NCBI GenBank assembly: GCA_004556925.1
Contig: SFFI01000007.1
Coordinates: 58,450 to 122,449 of the forward strand
Reading direction: 5' to 3'
DNA from: Clostridiales bacterium
GTDB lineage: Bacteria; Bacillota; Clostridia; Saccharofermentanales; DTU023
DNA: 64,000 nt
Below are positions 41,726 to 50,894 of the stretch, one piece after another; the first letter of the stretch is position 1; every line of letters begins with the position of its first letter. The notes below the pieces were generated by a model. The model saw nothing but the letters and a program-made list of their open reading frames with translations. It searched no databases and had not been told where the DNA came from. The translations under genes and the position numbers were made by a program.

Positions 41726-43126
41726 ATGACTAAGAAAACCCGCATTGAGCATGATGCAGTAGGCGAGCTGGAGATTGACCCTAACGTTTACTACGGCGTG
41801 CAATCCAAGAGAGCAGAACACAACTTCCCTATTACCTATGAAAAACTGCGTCCGGAAATGATTGAAAGTCTGGCCCTGGTCAAAAAAGCCTGCTGCCTGG
41901 CCAACCTGCGCGCAGGGGCCCTAGACGAAAAAAGGGCTGAGGCCATCTTGCAGGCCTGCGAGGAAATTCTCGCCGGCAAATTCCACGAAGACTTTATTTG
42001 CGATCCTATCCAGGGCGGTGCCGGTACTTCTGCCAACATGAATGCCAACGAAGTTATCGCCAACCGGGCTACCGAGATCCTTGGTGGCGAGTTGGGCTCC
42101 TACGACCCTGTCCACCCCAACGACCATGTCAACATGGCCCAGTCCACCAACGACGTTTTCCCCACCTCGGGCAAGATTACGGTCATCCGCCTCTTGCGGG
42201 AAGCCCTGCCCAAGCTGCGGGATCTGGAAGCAGCCTTCCGTGCAAAGGCAGAAGAATTTAACGACATCGTCATGGTGGGTTACACTCAACTCCAAGATGC
42301 AGTCCCCATGCGTTTAGGCCAGGCCTTCCACGCTTACGCTGAAGCGGTCAAGCGGGATATCGCAGCAATCGAAAAAACCGAGCACTATATGTATATCAAT
42401 AACATGGGCGGGACCGCCATTGGTACAGGCATTAACGCCAGTAAATATTATCTGGACCACATCAATGACTGCCTGGCCGAGGTGACCGGCTATCCCATGC
42501 AGACCGCCACCGACCTCTTTGACGGGACCCAGAACCTGGATAGCTTTGTCATTGTGTCTTCCGCAATCAAGGCCATGGCCGTAACCCTCTCCAAGATCTC
42601 CAACGACCTCCGCCTCATGGCTTCTGGCCCCCGCGCGGCCTATAACCTTATTAACCTCCCCGCCCGGCAAAACGGGTCCTCCATCATGCCGGGCAAGGTC
42701 AACCCGGTTATCCCAGAAGTCGTTAACCAGGTTGCCTTCAACATTATCGGCAACGATGTCACCATTTGCATGTGCGCAGAAGGCGGCCAATTCGAGCTAA
42801 ATGCCTTTGAACCCGTGCTTTTCTACAACCTCTTTGAGTCTATTATCGGTCTGGGCCAAGCCGCCTACACCTTAAGAGTCAACTGCATTGAAGACATCAC
42901 AGCCAACCGCGACCGGATCCAGGAAATGCTGGAGGGCAGTCTGGTCCTCGTAACCGCCCTAGTCCCCCACATTGGCTACGAGAAATCCGCCGACATCGCC
43001 CACATCGCCATGAAGACTGGCGAAACCATCCGTGCCGTCACCCTCCGGGAGACCGACCTCACACCCGACCAGCTCAATGAAATTCTGAATCCCATGAAGC
43101 TGACCCACCCCTCCAATGAGGCCTAA
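41726..43126 (+). CDS. aspA: Aspartate ammonia-lyase
   Basis: A 466-residue fumarase/aspartase family lyase that converts L-aspartate to fumarate and ammonia. Motifs: RIEHDAVGELEIDPNVYYG, GGAGTSANMNANEVIANRA, HPNDHVNMAQSTNDVFPT and the superfamily signature GSSIMPGKVNPVIPE with the catalytic loop serine. The aspartase-type opening, rather than that of fumarase, supports the assignment. ATG at 41726 has aaggag eight bases before. It ends in a bidirectional terminator shared with the opposing peptide-transport operon. In a fermenter it feeds aspartate to fumarate reduction. Confidence 0.95.
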   Translation: MTKKTRIEHDAVGELEIDPNVYYGVQSKRAEHNFPITYEKLRPEMIESLALVKKACCLANLRAGALDEKRAEAILQACEEILAGKFHEDFICDPIQGGAGTSANMNANEVIANRATEILGGELGSYDPVHPNDHVNMAQSTNDVFPTSGKITVIRLLREALPKLRDLEAAFRAKAEEFNDIVMVGYTQLQDAVPMRLGQAFHAYAEAVKRDIAAIEKTEHYMYINNMGGTAIGTGINASKYYLDHINDCLAEVTGYPMQTATDLFDGTQNLDSFVIVSSAIKAMAVTLSKISNDLRLMASGPRAAYNLINLPARQNGSSIMPGKVNPVIPEVVNQVAFNIIGNDVTICMCAEGGQFELNAFEPVLFYNLFESIIGLGQAAYTLRVNCIEDITANRDRIQEMLEGSLVLVTALVPHIGYEKSADIAHIAMKTGETIRAVTLRETDLTPDQLNEILNPMKLTHPSNEA

Positions 43127-43159
43127 CTTAGTCAAAGCCTAATCAGCTCTAAGACAAGT

Positions 43160-43205
43160 AAAAAACCCTGCCTTACGCTGGCCAGCGCAAGGCAGGGTTT
43201 TTGCT
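43160..43205. terminator. Bidirectional terminator between aspA and the peptide ABC operon
   Basis: A long stem, aaaaaccctgccttacgctg paired with cagcgcaaggcagggttttt, has A and T flanks that give a U-tract on either strand. It lies between the convergent stops at 43126 and 43220. Confidence 0.9.
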
Positions 43206-43219
43206 TGGTATTCTTGTTT

Positions 43220-44152
43220 TTAGGACCGGGAGGTCGTGGGATCTACGGCATCCCGCAGGGCGTCTCCAATAAAGTTAATGGCCATTACCAGAATCACAAT
43301 GACCAGGCCCGAAGGCAGCCACAGCCAGGGCTTGTCCGTCAAAATGGTCAGGGATTTGGCATCGCCCAGCATGTTGCCCAGACTCGCCGTGGGAGGTTGA
43401 ACCCCCATGGCCAAGAAGGACAGGGCAGCTTCGTCCAGAATGGCAAAGGCCATGACCGAGGTGGCGTGGACCAAGATGGGGGCTATAGTGTTGGGCAGGA
43501 TTTCTCCAAAGAGAATGATCCGGCCTGGCAGTCCTTGGACTTGAGTTCGCTTGATAAAGGGGGTTTCTCTGAGCGAAAGAACATTGCCCCGCACCAGGCG
43601 GGCCACACCCGGCCAGTTGACAAAACCCAGGATGAGAATGATGGACCAGAGGCCGGGCTCAAAAATAGCGGCGAACATGAGGACCAGGAGCATGTAGGGA
43701 AAAGACATGACCATATCGGTAAACCGCATGATGATACTGTCTACTACAGATCCAAAGAAGCCAGAAATTAAGCCTAGACTGACGCCGACGCTTGTGGATA
43801 AGAGGGTCACCAGGACCCCAGCTAGCAGAGAAATCCGGCTGGCGTGCAGGAGGCGAGACAGGACATCCCGGCCAGAAAGGTCTGTCCCCAGGAGAAATTC
43901 CTTTGAAGGCGGCTGGCCGAACCCGCCCACGATGGCGTTGGGATCATAGGGGGAAATGACGGGGGCTAGGATGGCCAGAACAACGAGTAGGAGGAAAAGG
44001 CCCAGGGAAACCATGCCCAGCTTGTGGCGTTTGAAGCGCCGCCAAATAGAGGCCAGATAGGATTCGCCTGCAGGGGCAGGTTCGCCGCCTGAAAGGTCTA
44101 GCGTCTCCGCTGGATCTTGGACCTGCTTAGATTTTTGCTCAGTCATGCGCAC
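43220..44152 (-). CDS. Peptide ABC transporter permease (DppC/OppC-type)
   Basis: A 310-residue permease. A cytoplasmic N-terminal segment precedes helix 1 (LGMVSLGLFLLLVVLAILAP); the OppC-type N-domain FGQPPSKEFLLGTDLSGRDVLSRLL is present, and the EAA-type loop is in the NWPGVARLVRGNVLSLRETP region. It pairs with the adjacent OppB-type permease three bases away and two OppD/OppF ATPases, forming a dipeptide/oligopeptide/nickel importer. Last gene of the operon. Confidence 0.93.
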   Translation of the reverse strand: MRMTEQKSKQVQDPAETLDLSGGEPAPAGESYLASIWRRFKRHKLGMVSLGLFLLLVVLAILAPVISPYDPNAIVGGFGQPPSKEFLLGTDLSGRDVLSRLLHASRISLLAGVLVTLLSTSVGVSLGLISGFFGSVVDSIIMRFTDMVMSFPYMLLVLMFAAIFEPGLWSIILILGFVNWPGVARLVRGNVLSLRETPFIKRTQVQGLPGRIILFGEILPNTIAPILVHATSVMAFAILDEAALSFLAMGVQPPTASLGNMLGDAKSLTILTDKPWLWLPSGLVIVILVMAINFIGDALRDAVDPTTSRS

Positions 44153-44155
44153 CTC

Positions 44156-45118
44156 CTATTCCAAACTGATGGTGGGGTCAATCAGGACATAGACAATGTC
44201 TGTGACCAGGTTGGCCAGCTGGACCACCACTGCGGCCAAGAGAGCAGTCCCCATGATGACGGGATAGTCGCGGGCCAGGATGGCCGACATGGTCATGAGA
44301 CCAAGGCCGGGCCAGGCAAAGACCTGCTCAATAATAATCGACCCACCAAAGAGCATGGGGATCTGCATGCCAATGACCGTGACAATCGTGATCAGGGCAT
44401 TGCGGAAGGCGTGCTTGCCAATCACCTTGGTCTGGCCAATTCCCTTGGCCTTGGCTGTACGCAGGTAATTGGCCTGGAGGATTTCCAGCATGCCAGACCG
44501 GATATAGCGGATATTGTTGCCCACCAGGGAGGCTGTCATTACGAGGACGGGCATGACCATATGCCGAACCACATCCGCAAAGCCCCGATCACCCCCCAGG
44601 GTATACATGCCCGAGGAGGGCAGCCAGGCCAGCTGGCTAGAAAAGAGGTAAATGAAGACGAGGGCCAGGAAAAAGCTGGGCACCGAGATGGAGAGGAAGG
44701 AGAAACCTACAATGATGTAGTCGCCCACTGAGTATTGCTTAACGGCGGAGTAAATGCCCGCGGGGATAGCAATGAGGAGGGAGAGGATCAGGGAGGTCCC
44801 CATGAGCATGAGGGTGGGGCCCAGTTGCTGGCGGATCATGTCGGCGACAGGCTCAAAGGATTTGATGGAGTAGCCTAAGTTCCCGTGCAGGACCTGGCCC
44901 AGCCAGACGCCATAACGCACCAGGAGGGGTTGGTCCAGGCCCAGCTCCAAAGCTCTGGCCTCCACTGCACCCTGGGAAACCTTGGGGCCCATGAGCATGG
45001 CCAAGGGGTTACCAGCTAGGTTCATGATCAGGAAGTCCAAAAAGGTAATGCCGATCAAGACGGGGATGGCAATTAAGAGGCGCTTGAAGATATATCGCAA
45101 GATACTCTTAGTTCTCAT
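44156..45118 (-). CDS. Peptide ABC transporter permease (DppB/OppB-type)
   Basis: A 320-residue permease with OppB hallmarks: FKRLLIAIPVLIGITFLDF at the N-terminus, LGLDQPLLVRYGVWLGQVLHG, and MLEILQANYLRTAKAKGIGQ as the EAA loop. ATG at 45118 follows ggagg and overlaps the upstream ATPase gene by 11 bases; an earlier in-frame start is inside that gene without a ribosome site. Acts with the OppC-type gene that follows. Confidence 0.93.
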   Translation of the reverse strand: MRTKSILRYIFKRLLIAIPVLIGITFLDFLIMNLAGNPLAMLMGPKVSQGAVEARALELGLDQPLLVRYGVWLGQVLHGNLGYSIKSFEPVADMIRQQLGPTLMLMGTSLILSLLIAIPAGIYSAVKQYSVGDYIIVGFSFLSISVPSFFLALVFIYLFSSQLAWLPSSGMYTLGGDRGFADVVRHMVMPVLVMTASLVGNNIRYIRSGMLEILQANYLRTAKAKGIGQTKVIGKHAFRNALITIVTVIGMQIPMLFGGSIIIEQVFAWPGLGLMTMSAILARDYPVIMGTALLAAVVVQLANLVTDIVYVLIDPTISLE

Positions 45119-46253
45119 CTCTTTCCTCCAAATAACCTGGGGCCGTGCGCTTGGCTCCGGGGAAGGCATAGTGGATATCACGGCCCTCCTGCCTGGCCTT
45201 ATGCCAGTCTGACAGCATCACAGGGCAGGCCACACAATGGGACTTGCGGTAGGACCGACAGTCGCCAAATTGAGGATAGCTGCCATCGGACTCCAGCTCG
45301 GGCCGGGTCTGGCGGCAGGATTCCTGGGCCATAGGGCAACGGGGGTGGAAAGGACAGCCTTGGGGCGGGTCGATATTGGAAGGAACCTCCCCGGTTAGGA
45401 GGCTGCTTTCATCGGTGGGCAGGTCGGGGTGAGGTATGGGCGAGGCAGCAATAAGCGCCTGGGTATAGGGATGGAGGGGACGCGCAAACAGGACATCGGC
45501 GGGGGCAACCTCTACGATACGGCCCAGGTACATCACCGCGATGCGATCGGAGATATATTTGACCGCCGCTAGGCCGTGGGCAATAAAGAGATAGGCAAAG
45601 CCCAGTTCTTCCTGCAGGGAGCAGAGGAGGTTGAGGATTTGAGCCTGAATAGAGACGTCCAAGGCAGAAACGGGCTCATCACACACAATCAGCTTGGGTT
45701 TTAAGGAAAGGGCAGCCGCAATGCCCAGCCTTTGTAGCTGGCCCCCGGAGAATTCATGGGGGTAGCGGCGGGCGCTGTTGGCAGGCAGGCCAACCAGGTC
45801 CAAGAGCCGGTGGACCTCCCGGTCTACTTGCCGCTTGTCTACCAGCTCATGGTAAAGCAAGGGGGTGGACAGGATATCGTAGACCCGTTTGCGGGGATTG
45901 AGTGAGGAATAGGGGTCCTGGAAGATCATCTGCAGGTCCAGGCGGGCTCTTTGCTTTTCAGCGCCGCTTAATTGATCCAGGTCCTGCATGCGGTAGAGGA
46001 CCTGGCCGCTGGTCGGCCTCTCCAGGCCAATCACCAGCTTGCCCAGAGTTGTCTTGCCACAGCCCGATTCCCCAACGAGACCCAGGGTTTCGCCTTCATA
46101 GAGGGTGAGATCTACCCCATCTACGGCCTTCACCACATCCTGGCGGAACCAATGGTCATCACTGCGCGAGCTGTAGTAGCACTTGAGGTCCTCCACCTTG
46201 ATGATCTGGGGCAGGACCTGGTCAGACCTTAAGGCTTTGCGTTTACAAGACAC
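45108..46253 (-). CDS. Peptide ABC transporter ATPase (OppF/DppF-type)
   Basis: A 381-residue ATPase. Walker A GESGCGKTTLGKLV, signature FSGGQLQRLGIAAAL, Walker B KLIVCDEPVSALD and H-loop IAHGL (usually ISHDL) are readable. The C-terminal oligopeptide domain has CPFHPRCPMAQESC and an unusual Cys-containing tail (SHCVACPVML). GTG at 46253 is chosen because aggaggtg lies six bases before; it overlaps the preceding OppD gene by 11 bases. Together with OppD it powers peptide uptake. Confidence 0.9.
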   Translation of the reverse strand: MSCKRKALRSDQVLPQIIKVEDLKCYYSSRSDDHWFRQDVVKAVDGVDLTLYEGETLGLVGESGCGKTTLGKLVIGLERPTSGQVLYRMQDLDQLSGAEKQRARLDLQMIFQDPYSSLNPRKRVYDILSTPLLYHELVDKRQVDREVHRLLDLVGLPANSARRYPHEFSGGQLQRLGIAAALSLKPKLIVCDEPVSALDVSIQAQILNLLCSLQEELGFAYLFIAHGLAAVKYISDRIAVMYLGRIVEVAPADVLFARPLHPYTQALIAASPIPHPDLPTDESSLLTGEVPSNIDPPQGCPFHPRCPMAQESCRQTRPELESDGSYPQFGDCRSYRKSHCVACPVMLSDWHKARQEGRDIHYAFPGAKRTAPGYLEERDEN

Positions 46254-47334
46254 AATCGCACCTCCTGGCGGCGTTTTCTTCCGGGTCAGCCAATTCCTCA
46301 CCCAGCCAGGCCAAATTGGCAAAGTCGCCCCGGGCCGCTCGTTCACAGCGGACCCGCTGGCCACTGGGCAACTCGGCCATCACTTGGGAATTTTCCCGGC
46401 AGGAGTCTAGGGCAAAGGGACAACGGTCGAAGAAGCGGCAGCCCTGAATTTGCGCGTAATTAGCCGGCACCACCCCAGGGATAGAGTGGAGCTGGCGGTC
46501 ACTGGAGTCTGTGATACTGGGCACAGACCGTAGCAAGGAGGCCGTATAGGGATGGCCAGGATCTTCAAAGAGCTGGCGGAGGCCGGATTCTTCCACTAAT
46601 TGACCGGCGTACATCACTAACACCCGGTCTACCATCTGGGCCAGCAGGCCAATATCGTGACTGATAATCAGGATGGCGGTGCCCCGCTCCTGGGCCAGGG
46701 ACTTGATCAAGGCCATGATCTGGGCCTGAACCGTAACATCCAGGGCGGTCGTCGGTTCATCCGCAATCATGAGCTCCGGCTCGCCCGCTATGGCCATGGC
46801 AATCATGACCCGCTGCCGCATTCCCCCGGACAGGGCGTGGGGATACTGGCGCATGACGGACTTGGCCCGGGGCAGGCCCACCCGGCTAAGGAGCTGTATG
46901 GCCTCCTGGTTGGCTTTCGCACGGGACATGGGCCGGTGGGCCCGAATGGCTTCCCGCATTTGGTTCCCAATCGTGAAAACGGGGTTCAAACTGGTAAGGG
47001 CATCCTGAAAGACCATGGAAATATGCCGGCCCCGGATCTTATCCAGGTCAGACTCCGACATTTTGGCCAGATCTTGGCCCTTAAAGAGGATCTGGCCGCC
47101 GGAAATACGGCCATTTTTGGCTAGAAGCCCCATGATCGCTAAGGAGCTAATGGATTTTCCTGAGCCCGATTCTCCCACCAGGCCCACGATTTCGCCGGGG
47201 TAGACCTGAAAGGAAACGCCCTGTAAAAAGCGATGGTCTCCAAAATCCGACCGGAAGCTGAGTTCCAGGTCTTGGACTTCCAGGAGGGGTCTTGCCCCTG
47301 TCCCGCGGCTTGCTTGATCTTGTGCTTTGGCCAC
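46243..47334 (-). CDS. Peptide ABC transporter ATPase (OppD/DppD-type)
   Basis: A 363-residue ATPase. Walker A GESGSGKSISSLAIMG, signature LSGGMRQRVMIAMA, Walker B LMIADEPTTALDVT and H-loop ISHDIGLLAQM are intact, with the C-terminal peptide-transporter domain (FFDRCPFALDSCREN). The start is a GTG preceded by aaaggt. It lies 37 bases after the binding-protein gene. Order binding protein-D-F-B-C matches the common Dpp/Opp type with the ATPases placed in the middle. Confidence 0.93.
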   Translation of the reverse strand: MAKAQDQASRGTGARPLLEVQDLELSFRSDFGDHRFLQGVSFQVYPGEIVGLVGESGSGKSISSLAIMGLLAKNGRISGGQILFKGQDLAKMSESDLDKIRGRHISMVFQDALTSLNPVFTIGNQMREAIRAHRPMSRAKANQEAIQLLSRVGLPRAKSVMRQYPHALSGGMRQRVMIAMAIAGEPELMIADEPTTALDVTVQAQIMALIKSLAQERGTAILIISHDIGLLAQMVDRVLVMYAGQLVEESGLRQLFEDPGHPYTASLLRSVPSITDSSDRQLHSIPGVVPANYAQIQGCRFFDRCPFALDSCRENSQVMAELPSGQRVRCERAARGDFANLAWLGEELADPEENAARRCDCVL

Positions 47335-47371
47335 AATACTACCTTTTATCCTGTCGGTCCTTCGGCTGGCC

Positions 47372-49015
47372 CTAATCTGCTAAGGTCCAGGTGTGGACGT
47401 CATTGAAGATCCCGTAGGAGCCCAGGCTGACATGGTTTACACGGTCAGACACCACACTGAGGGGGCTCTCGACATAGAGGTTCACCAGGGGAACATCCCG
47501 CTGGATAAGCCGGTCAATCTGGCCCATCACGTCCTGCATGCCCTCGGTATCGCCATCCTCAACCAGGCTGGCCTGGTCCAAGAGCGTATTCATTTCTTCA
47601 CTTCGGTAGTTGGACCAGTTGTCGGCCTCCTCACTTGAGGCAGCCAGCCAAACCATATCGGCCAGGGGGTCAATGGGTACCATGGTGTACTGAACCGCCA
47701 TCAGGTCGTACTGGTGCTGGTTGACCTCGCCTAGAAGCGAGCCCAGATCCATGGCCTGGACCTTGACTTCAAGGCCCAAGTCCTTGAGCTGCTGCACAAT
47801 CACATTGGCCACATTGGTCATCAGGGGGTCACCTGAATTGATCAGGAAAAGCAGGGGTTCCTCTTGGGTCCACTCAGCCTCCGCCATCTCAGCCTTAGCA
47901 GCCTCCGGGTCAAAGCTCGCAGGCTCTAGCTGGTCGTCAAAGAAGGGGGAGTAGGAGTTGAGGAAGCCATCTGTAATTTCGCCCTGGCCCTGGAGGAAAC
48001 CCTCTAAGAGCAGCTGGCGGTTAATCCCCTGGAGGATGGCCTGGCGCACCTGGACATCCGGAATAGATTCTAAGTTAATAAAGAGGTAATTATTAGTGAG
48101 AGGTTTATCGTAACTCGCTGTAAGGCCCTCCATCCCGCTGATCACCGCCTGGTCTTCCACAGGAATAGCCGCCATGGTGGCAGGCACAAGGTCTAATTCA
48201 CCAGACTGGAGGCCCGCTAGAATACCCGAACCCTGCACCACCTTGAGATTGAGGCTCTTGATCTGGGGGGCTCCCCGCCAATAGGCTTCATTGGCGGTAT
48301 AAGATGCGTAGTGGTCCAAATTGAGGTCGACCAGCTTGTAGGGCCCCGAGACCACATCCGGGGCATTAAACCAGGTGGAGGTCCGTAAGGCTTCGGAGCT
48401 CTGGTCGCCCAGGATATGGCTGGGCAGGGGGTAAATATAACGGAGATAAGAAGCCAGGAAGCTATTTAAGGAGATAGGCTTTTTGGCAGTCAGGGTCAGG
48501 GTCTTGTCGTCCAGCTTCTGGAGGGCAGGCACATCTTCCAGGCTGGCCTCGTCAGACACCTGACCGCCCTCATCAAAGCCTTCAAAGTTGCTGTAATTGT
48601 AGACATTTAAGTTGCCCACGCCCTTGCTGGTGGTTTTCAGGATGGTAAAAATGACATCGTCCGCCGTGATGGGCTCACCATCTGACCAGGCCGCCTCGTC
48701 GTTAAGGTGGATCTTAAAGGTCAGGTTATCTTCCGTGCTGACTTCATCTGAAATCAAATACTCAAAGGTCATGTCCGACCGGAGTTCCACCAGGGGCTGG
48801 AACTGGAGGCTGATGGCCGCGTGGTTCACAATAGTGGCATCGTAGAGCAGGGGGTTCAGGGTATTGAAGGTGTAAGTGACGCCCACATTGACAATCCCCT
48901 CTGCTGCCTGAACCTGGCTACCTGCGCCCCCAGCGCCTAGAATGAAAATCGCCAGAGATAAAAAGACCGCCAAGGTCCTTTTAGCGGCCTGACAAAAGTT
49001 TATAAATTTATGCAT
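47372..49015 (-). CDS. Oligopeptide ABC transporter substrate-binding protein
   Basis: A 547-residue family 5 binding protein. A type I signal peptide (KRTLAVFLSLAIFILGAGG, cleavage near VQA-AEG) lacks a lipobox cysteine. The mature part contains VGVTYTFNTLNPLLYDATI, WSDGEPITADDVIFTI and a late DPLADMVW segment, as in DppA/OppA. ATG at 49015 follows gaggagg; earlier in-frame start codons have no ribosome site. First gene of the five-gene peptide operon. Peptide versus nickel or heme specificity is unknown. Confidence 0.93.
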   Translation of the reverse strand: MHKFINFCQAAKRTLAVFLSLAIFILGAGGAGSQVQAAEGIVNVGVTYTFNTLNPLLYDATIVNHAAISLQFQPLVELRSDMTFEYLISDEVSTEDNLTFKIHLNDEAAWSDGEPITADDVIFTILKTTSKGVGNLNVYNYSNFEGFDEGGQVSDEASLEDVPALQKLDDKTLTLTAKKPISLNSFLASYLRYIYPLPSHILGDQSSEALRTSTWFNAPDVVSGPYKLVDLNLDHYASYTANEAYWRGAPQIKSLNLKVVQGSGILAGLQSGELDLVPATMAAIPVEDQAVISGMEGLTASYDKPLTNNYLFINLESIPDVQVRQAILQGINRQLLLEGFLQGQGEITDGFLNSYSPFFDDQLEPASFDPEAAKAEMAEAEWTQEEPLLFLINSGDPLMTNVANVIVQQLKDLGLEVKVQAMDLGSLLGEVNQHQYDLMAVQYTMVPIDPLADMVWLAASSEEADNWSNYRSEEMNTLLDQASLVEDGDTEGMQDVMGQIDRLIQRDVPLVNLYVESPLSVVSDRVNHVSLGSYGIFNDVHTWTLAD

Positions 49016-49168
49016 AAATTCCTCCTCAAGGTCCAAGAAAAAGCTTGGGCGGGATAAAAATAAGGCTGACCTAGCCCAGGCATTAAGTATAGAGGCTCGG
49101 CATCTGCCAGCACGTAACATTTGCAGGCAGATGCAACACTTCCCCTATTCTGTGGGGAGTCCTGGGCA

Positions 49169-50572
49169 CTAGCTGCGGGTCTTTTCGCGGTTGGCCTCCC
49201 GGCGCCAACGGGCAGGGGGAACACCGAAGTGTTCCTTAAACTGCCGGGTAAAGTGGGATTGCGAGGAAAAGCGGTAGAATTCCGCAATATCCTGAATGCT
49301 GTTGTTGGTGTATTTGAGCATGGAAGCGGCCTCTTCCAGGCGTTTGGCCCGGATAAAACGGTTGACCCCCTCCCCGGTTTCTTGCTTAAAGAGTTTGGAA
49401 AGATAAGCAGGGTGCAGGTGAAATACCTGGGCCAGAGCATCCAGGCTTAAATCATCCACCAGGTTGGCGTTGATATATTTCATGATCTGCAGGACTGTCT
49501 GGTTGTAGCGCTGTTGGTTTTCCTGCTCCTGGCTAACGAGGCCGGTAAAGTCCCGAAGGGCACGTTCCTCAATACTATCCAGATCATCCTCTGACCTAGC
49601 CTGGTCAATTTGCCGGATGTAGGCATCCGACAGAGTGAAGCAAGAGGCGTAGTCTACGCCTCCCCGGATGGCCGCGCGGGTAAAAATAGTAATGGATCCA
49701 ATCAGGGAATTTTTGAGGGACCGCAGGGGGTTTTGCGAGAGTTTGGCCTTCTCTTGATTATTAATTTGCTTCAAGGCCTTGAGGGCTACTTCAACCTCGC
49801 CGTCCGCAATACCCTTGCTCATTTCTTCTTCCAGGAGGATATCGGAGTGGGAAAACTGGGCCGCTCGGTCTTCCAACTGGGTGCGATAGTAGCGCTCCGG
49901 CAAGCTGGTGGAGAGGTAGGTTGCAGAATCCTCCATGCTGCCTAGCTCCTCCTCTTCCTGTTCCTTGCTGGCCTCGGCCATGGCCTCAAAGAAAAGCTGG
50001 GTGTGGGCGGCCAGGCCAAAAATGGCATTTTGTGGATTGTTGCTCAATTGCGCTCGGACCTGCTCCAGGCGAGCAGCATTGAGGGTGCCCTCATTATGGG
50101 CAACCGCCTCCTGTCGCTCGATATAATTCACGACAGTTCGGCTGAATTCCGCCAGGTAGCGACCGATGATGACCGCAGAGTCGTAGGAGATCCGGTCTAG
50201 GGAATTCAGCATTTGGCTGGCTTGTTCCCCGGCATCTAGGTCGTAAATGCCCTGGCGCAGCCAATAATCTGGATTCACTTCATCACTCTCATGTAAGTAA
50301 GGTCCCATCACAATGGCGTATTCATCATCCAGCTCCACAAAGATATAACGCGACCGGTCCATGGCTCGAGTATGCTGGGCCAGGCTCACATGGCCGCGTT
50401 TAATGGGCAAGTGGCTCAGGTCTGGTAGCTTATAGCCATTTTGGGGAGGGCGGGGATAAATCGCCTGGCCTCGAAAATAAAGCCAAATGGGTAGACGAAT
50501 GAGCAAACGCAGAGAGTTGATGGTGGTCTTCATCTCCTCCATGTCTTTGGCAGTCACTTTGTGCACGTTCAT
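49169..50572 (-). CDS. AraC family transcriptional regulator
   Basis: A 467-residue regulator with a large N-terminal sensing region (about 1-360, no membrane segment) and a C-terminal AraC DNA-binding domain (about 365-460): NLVDDLSLDALAQVFHLHPA, LSKLFKQETGEGVNRFI and FYRFSSQSHFTRQFKEHFG. The ribosome site aaggag lies 10 bases upstream. It is divergent from the sugar ABC/GH65 operon across 322 bases and lies upstream of the peptide operon. Control of the sugar operon is the likelier role. Confidence 0.92.
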   Translation of the reverse strand: MNVHKVTAKDMEEMKTTINSLRLLIRLPIWLYFRGQAIYPRPPQNGYKLPDLSHLPIKRGHVSLAQHTRAMDRSRYIFVELDDEYAIVMGPYLHESDEVNPDYWLRQGIYDLDAGEQASQMLNSLDRISYDSAVIIGRYLAEFSRTVVNYIERQEAVAHNEGTLNAARLEQVRAQLSNNPQNAIFGLAAHTQLFFEAMAEASKEQEEEELGSMEDSATYLSTSLPERYYRTQLEDRAAQFSHSDILLEEEMSKGIADGEVEVALKALKQINNQEKAKLSQNPLRSLKNSLIGSITIFTRAAIRGGVDYASCFTLSDAYIRQIDQARSEDDLDSIEERALRDFTGLVSQEQENQQRYNQTVLQIMKYINANLVDDLSLDALAQVFHLHPAYLSKLFKQETGEGVNRFIRAKRLEEAASMLKYTNNSIQDIAEFYRFSSQSHFTRQFKEHFGVPPARWRREANREKTRS

Positions 50573-50814
50573 CGCTGGAAACTCCTTCCAAAGCTCATCT
50601 GCAGGCGCCGGCGGTCAGCCTGGCTGCTCACTCCCACCAACTCTAATCCGCCAACTCTACTCTAATATCTATGATAAATACTTCTACTCACTTTTTCCAC
50701 AAAGGAGGTCCTCAGATCAAGAGGGTTTTCTAGCACTTGCCTTGTGGTTTTGGAGGGGAAATATCTAAAGTCGTTAAATTTGTACCATGTTTCCTAATTA
50801 TATATAAAATAGTC

Positions 50815-50869
50815 TGAGATAAAAACCCTATACTTATCTCAAGTCGTTTGCATTTGCAAACAATATTCT
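50815..50869 (+). promoter_or_regulatory. Operator-like inverted repeats and -10 box before the sugar operon
   Basis: Two inverted repeats lie in tandem: tgagataa/ttatctca (50815-50822, 50834-50841) and gtttgc-attt-gcaaac (50846-50861). A -10 candidate tattct follows at 50864-50869, with no recognisable -35. That suits a promoter needing an activator such as the adjacent AraC protein. The rest of the 322-base divergent spacer shows nothing else I can support. Confidence 0.5.
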
Positions 50870-50894
50870 AGTTATTCATACGGAGGTATATAGT

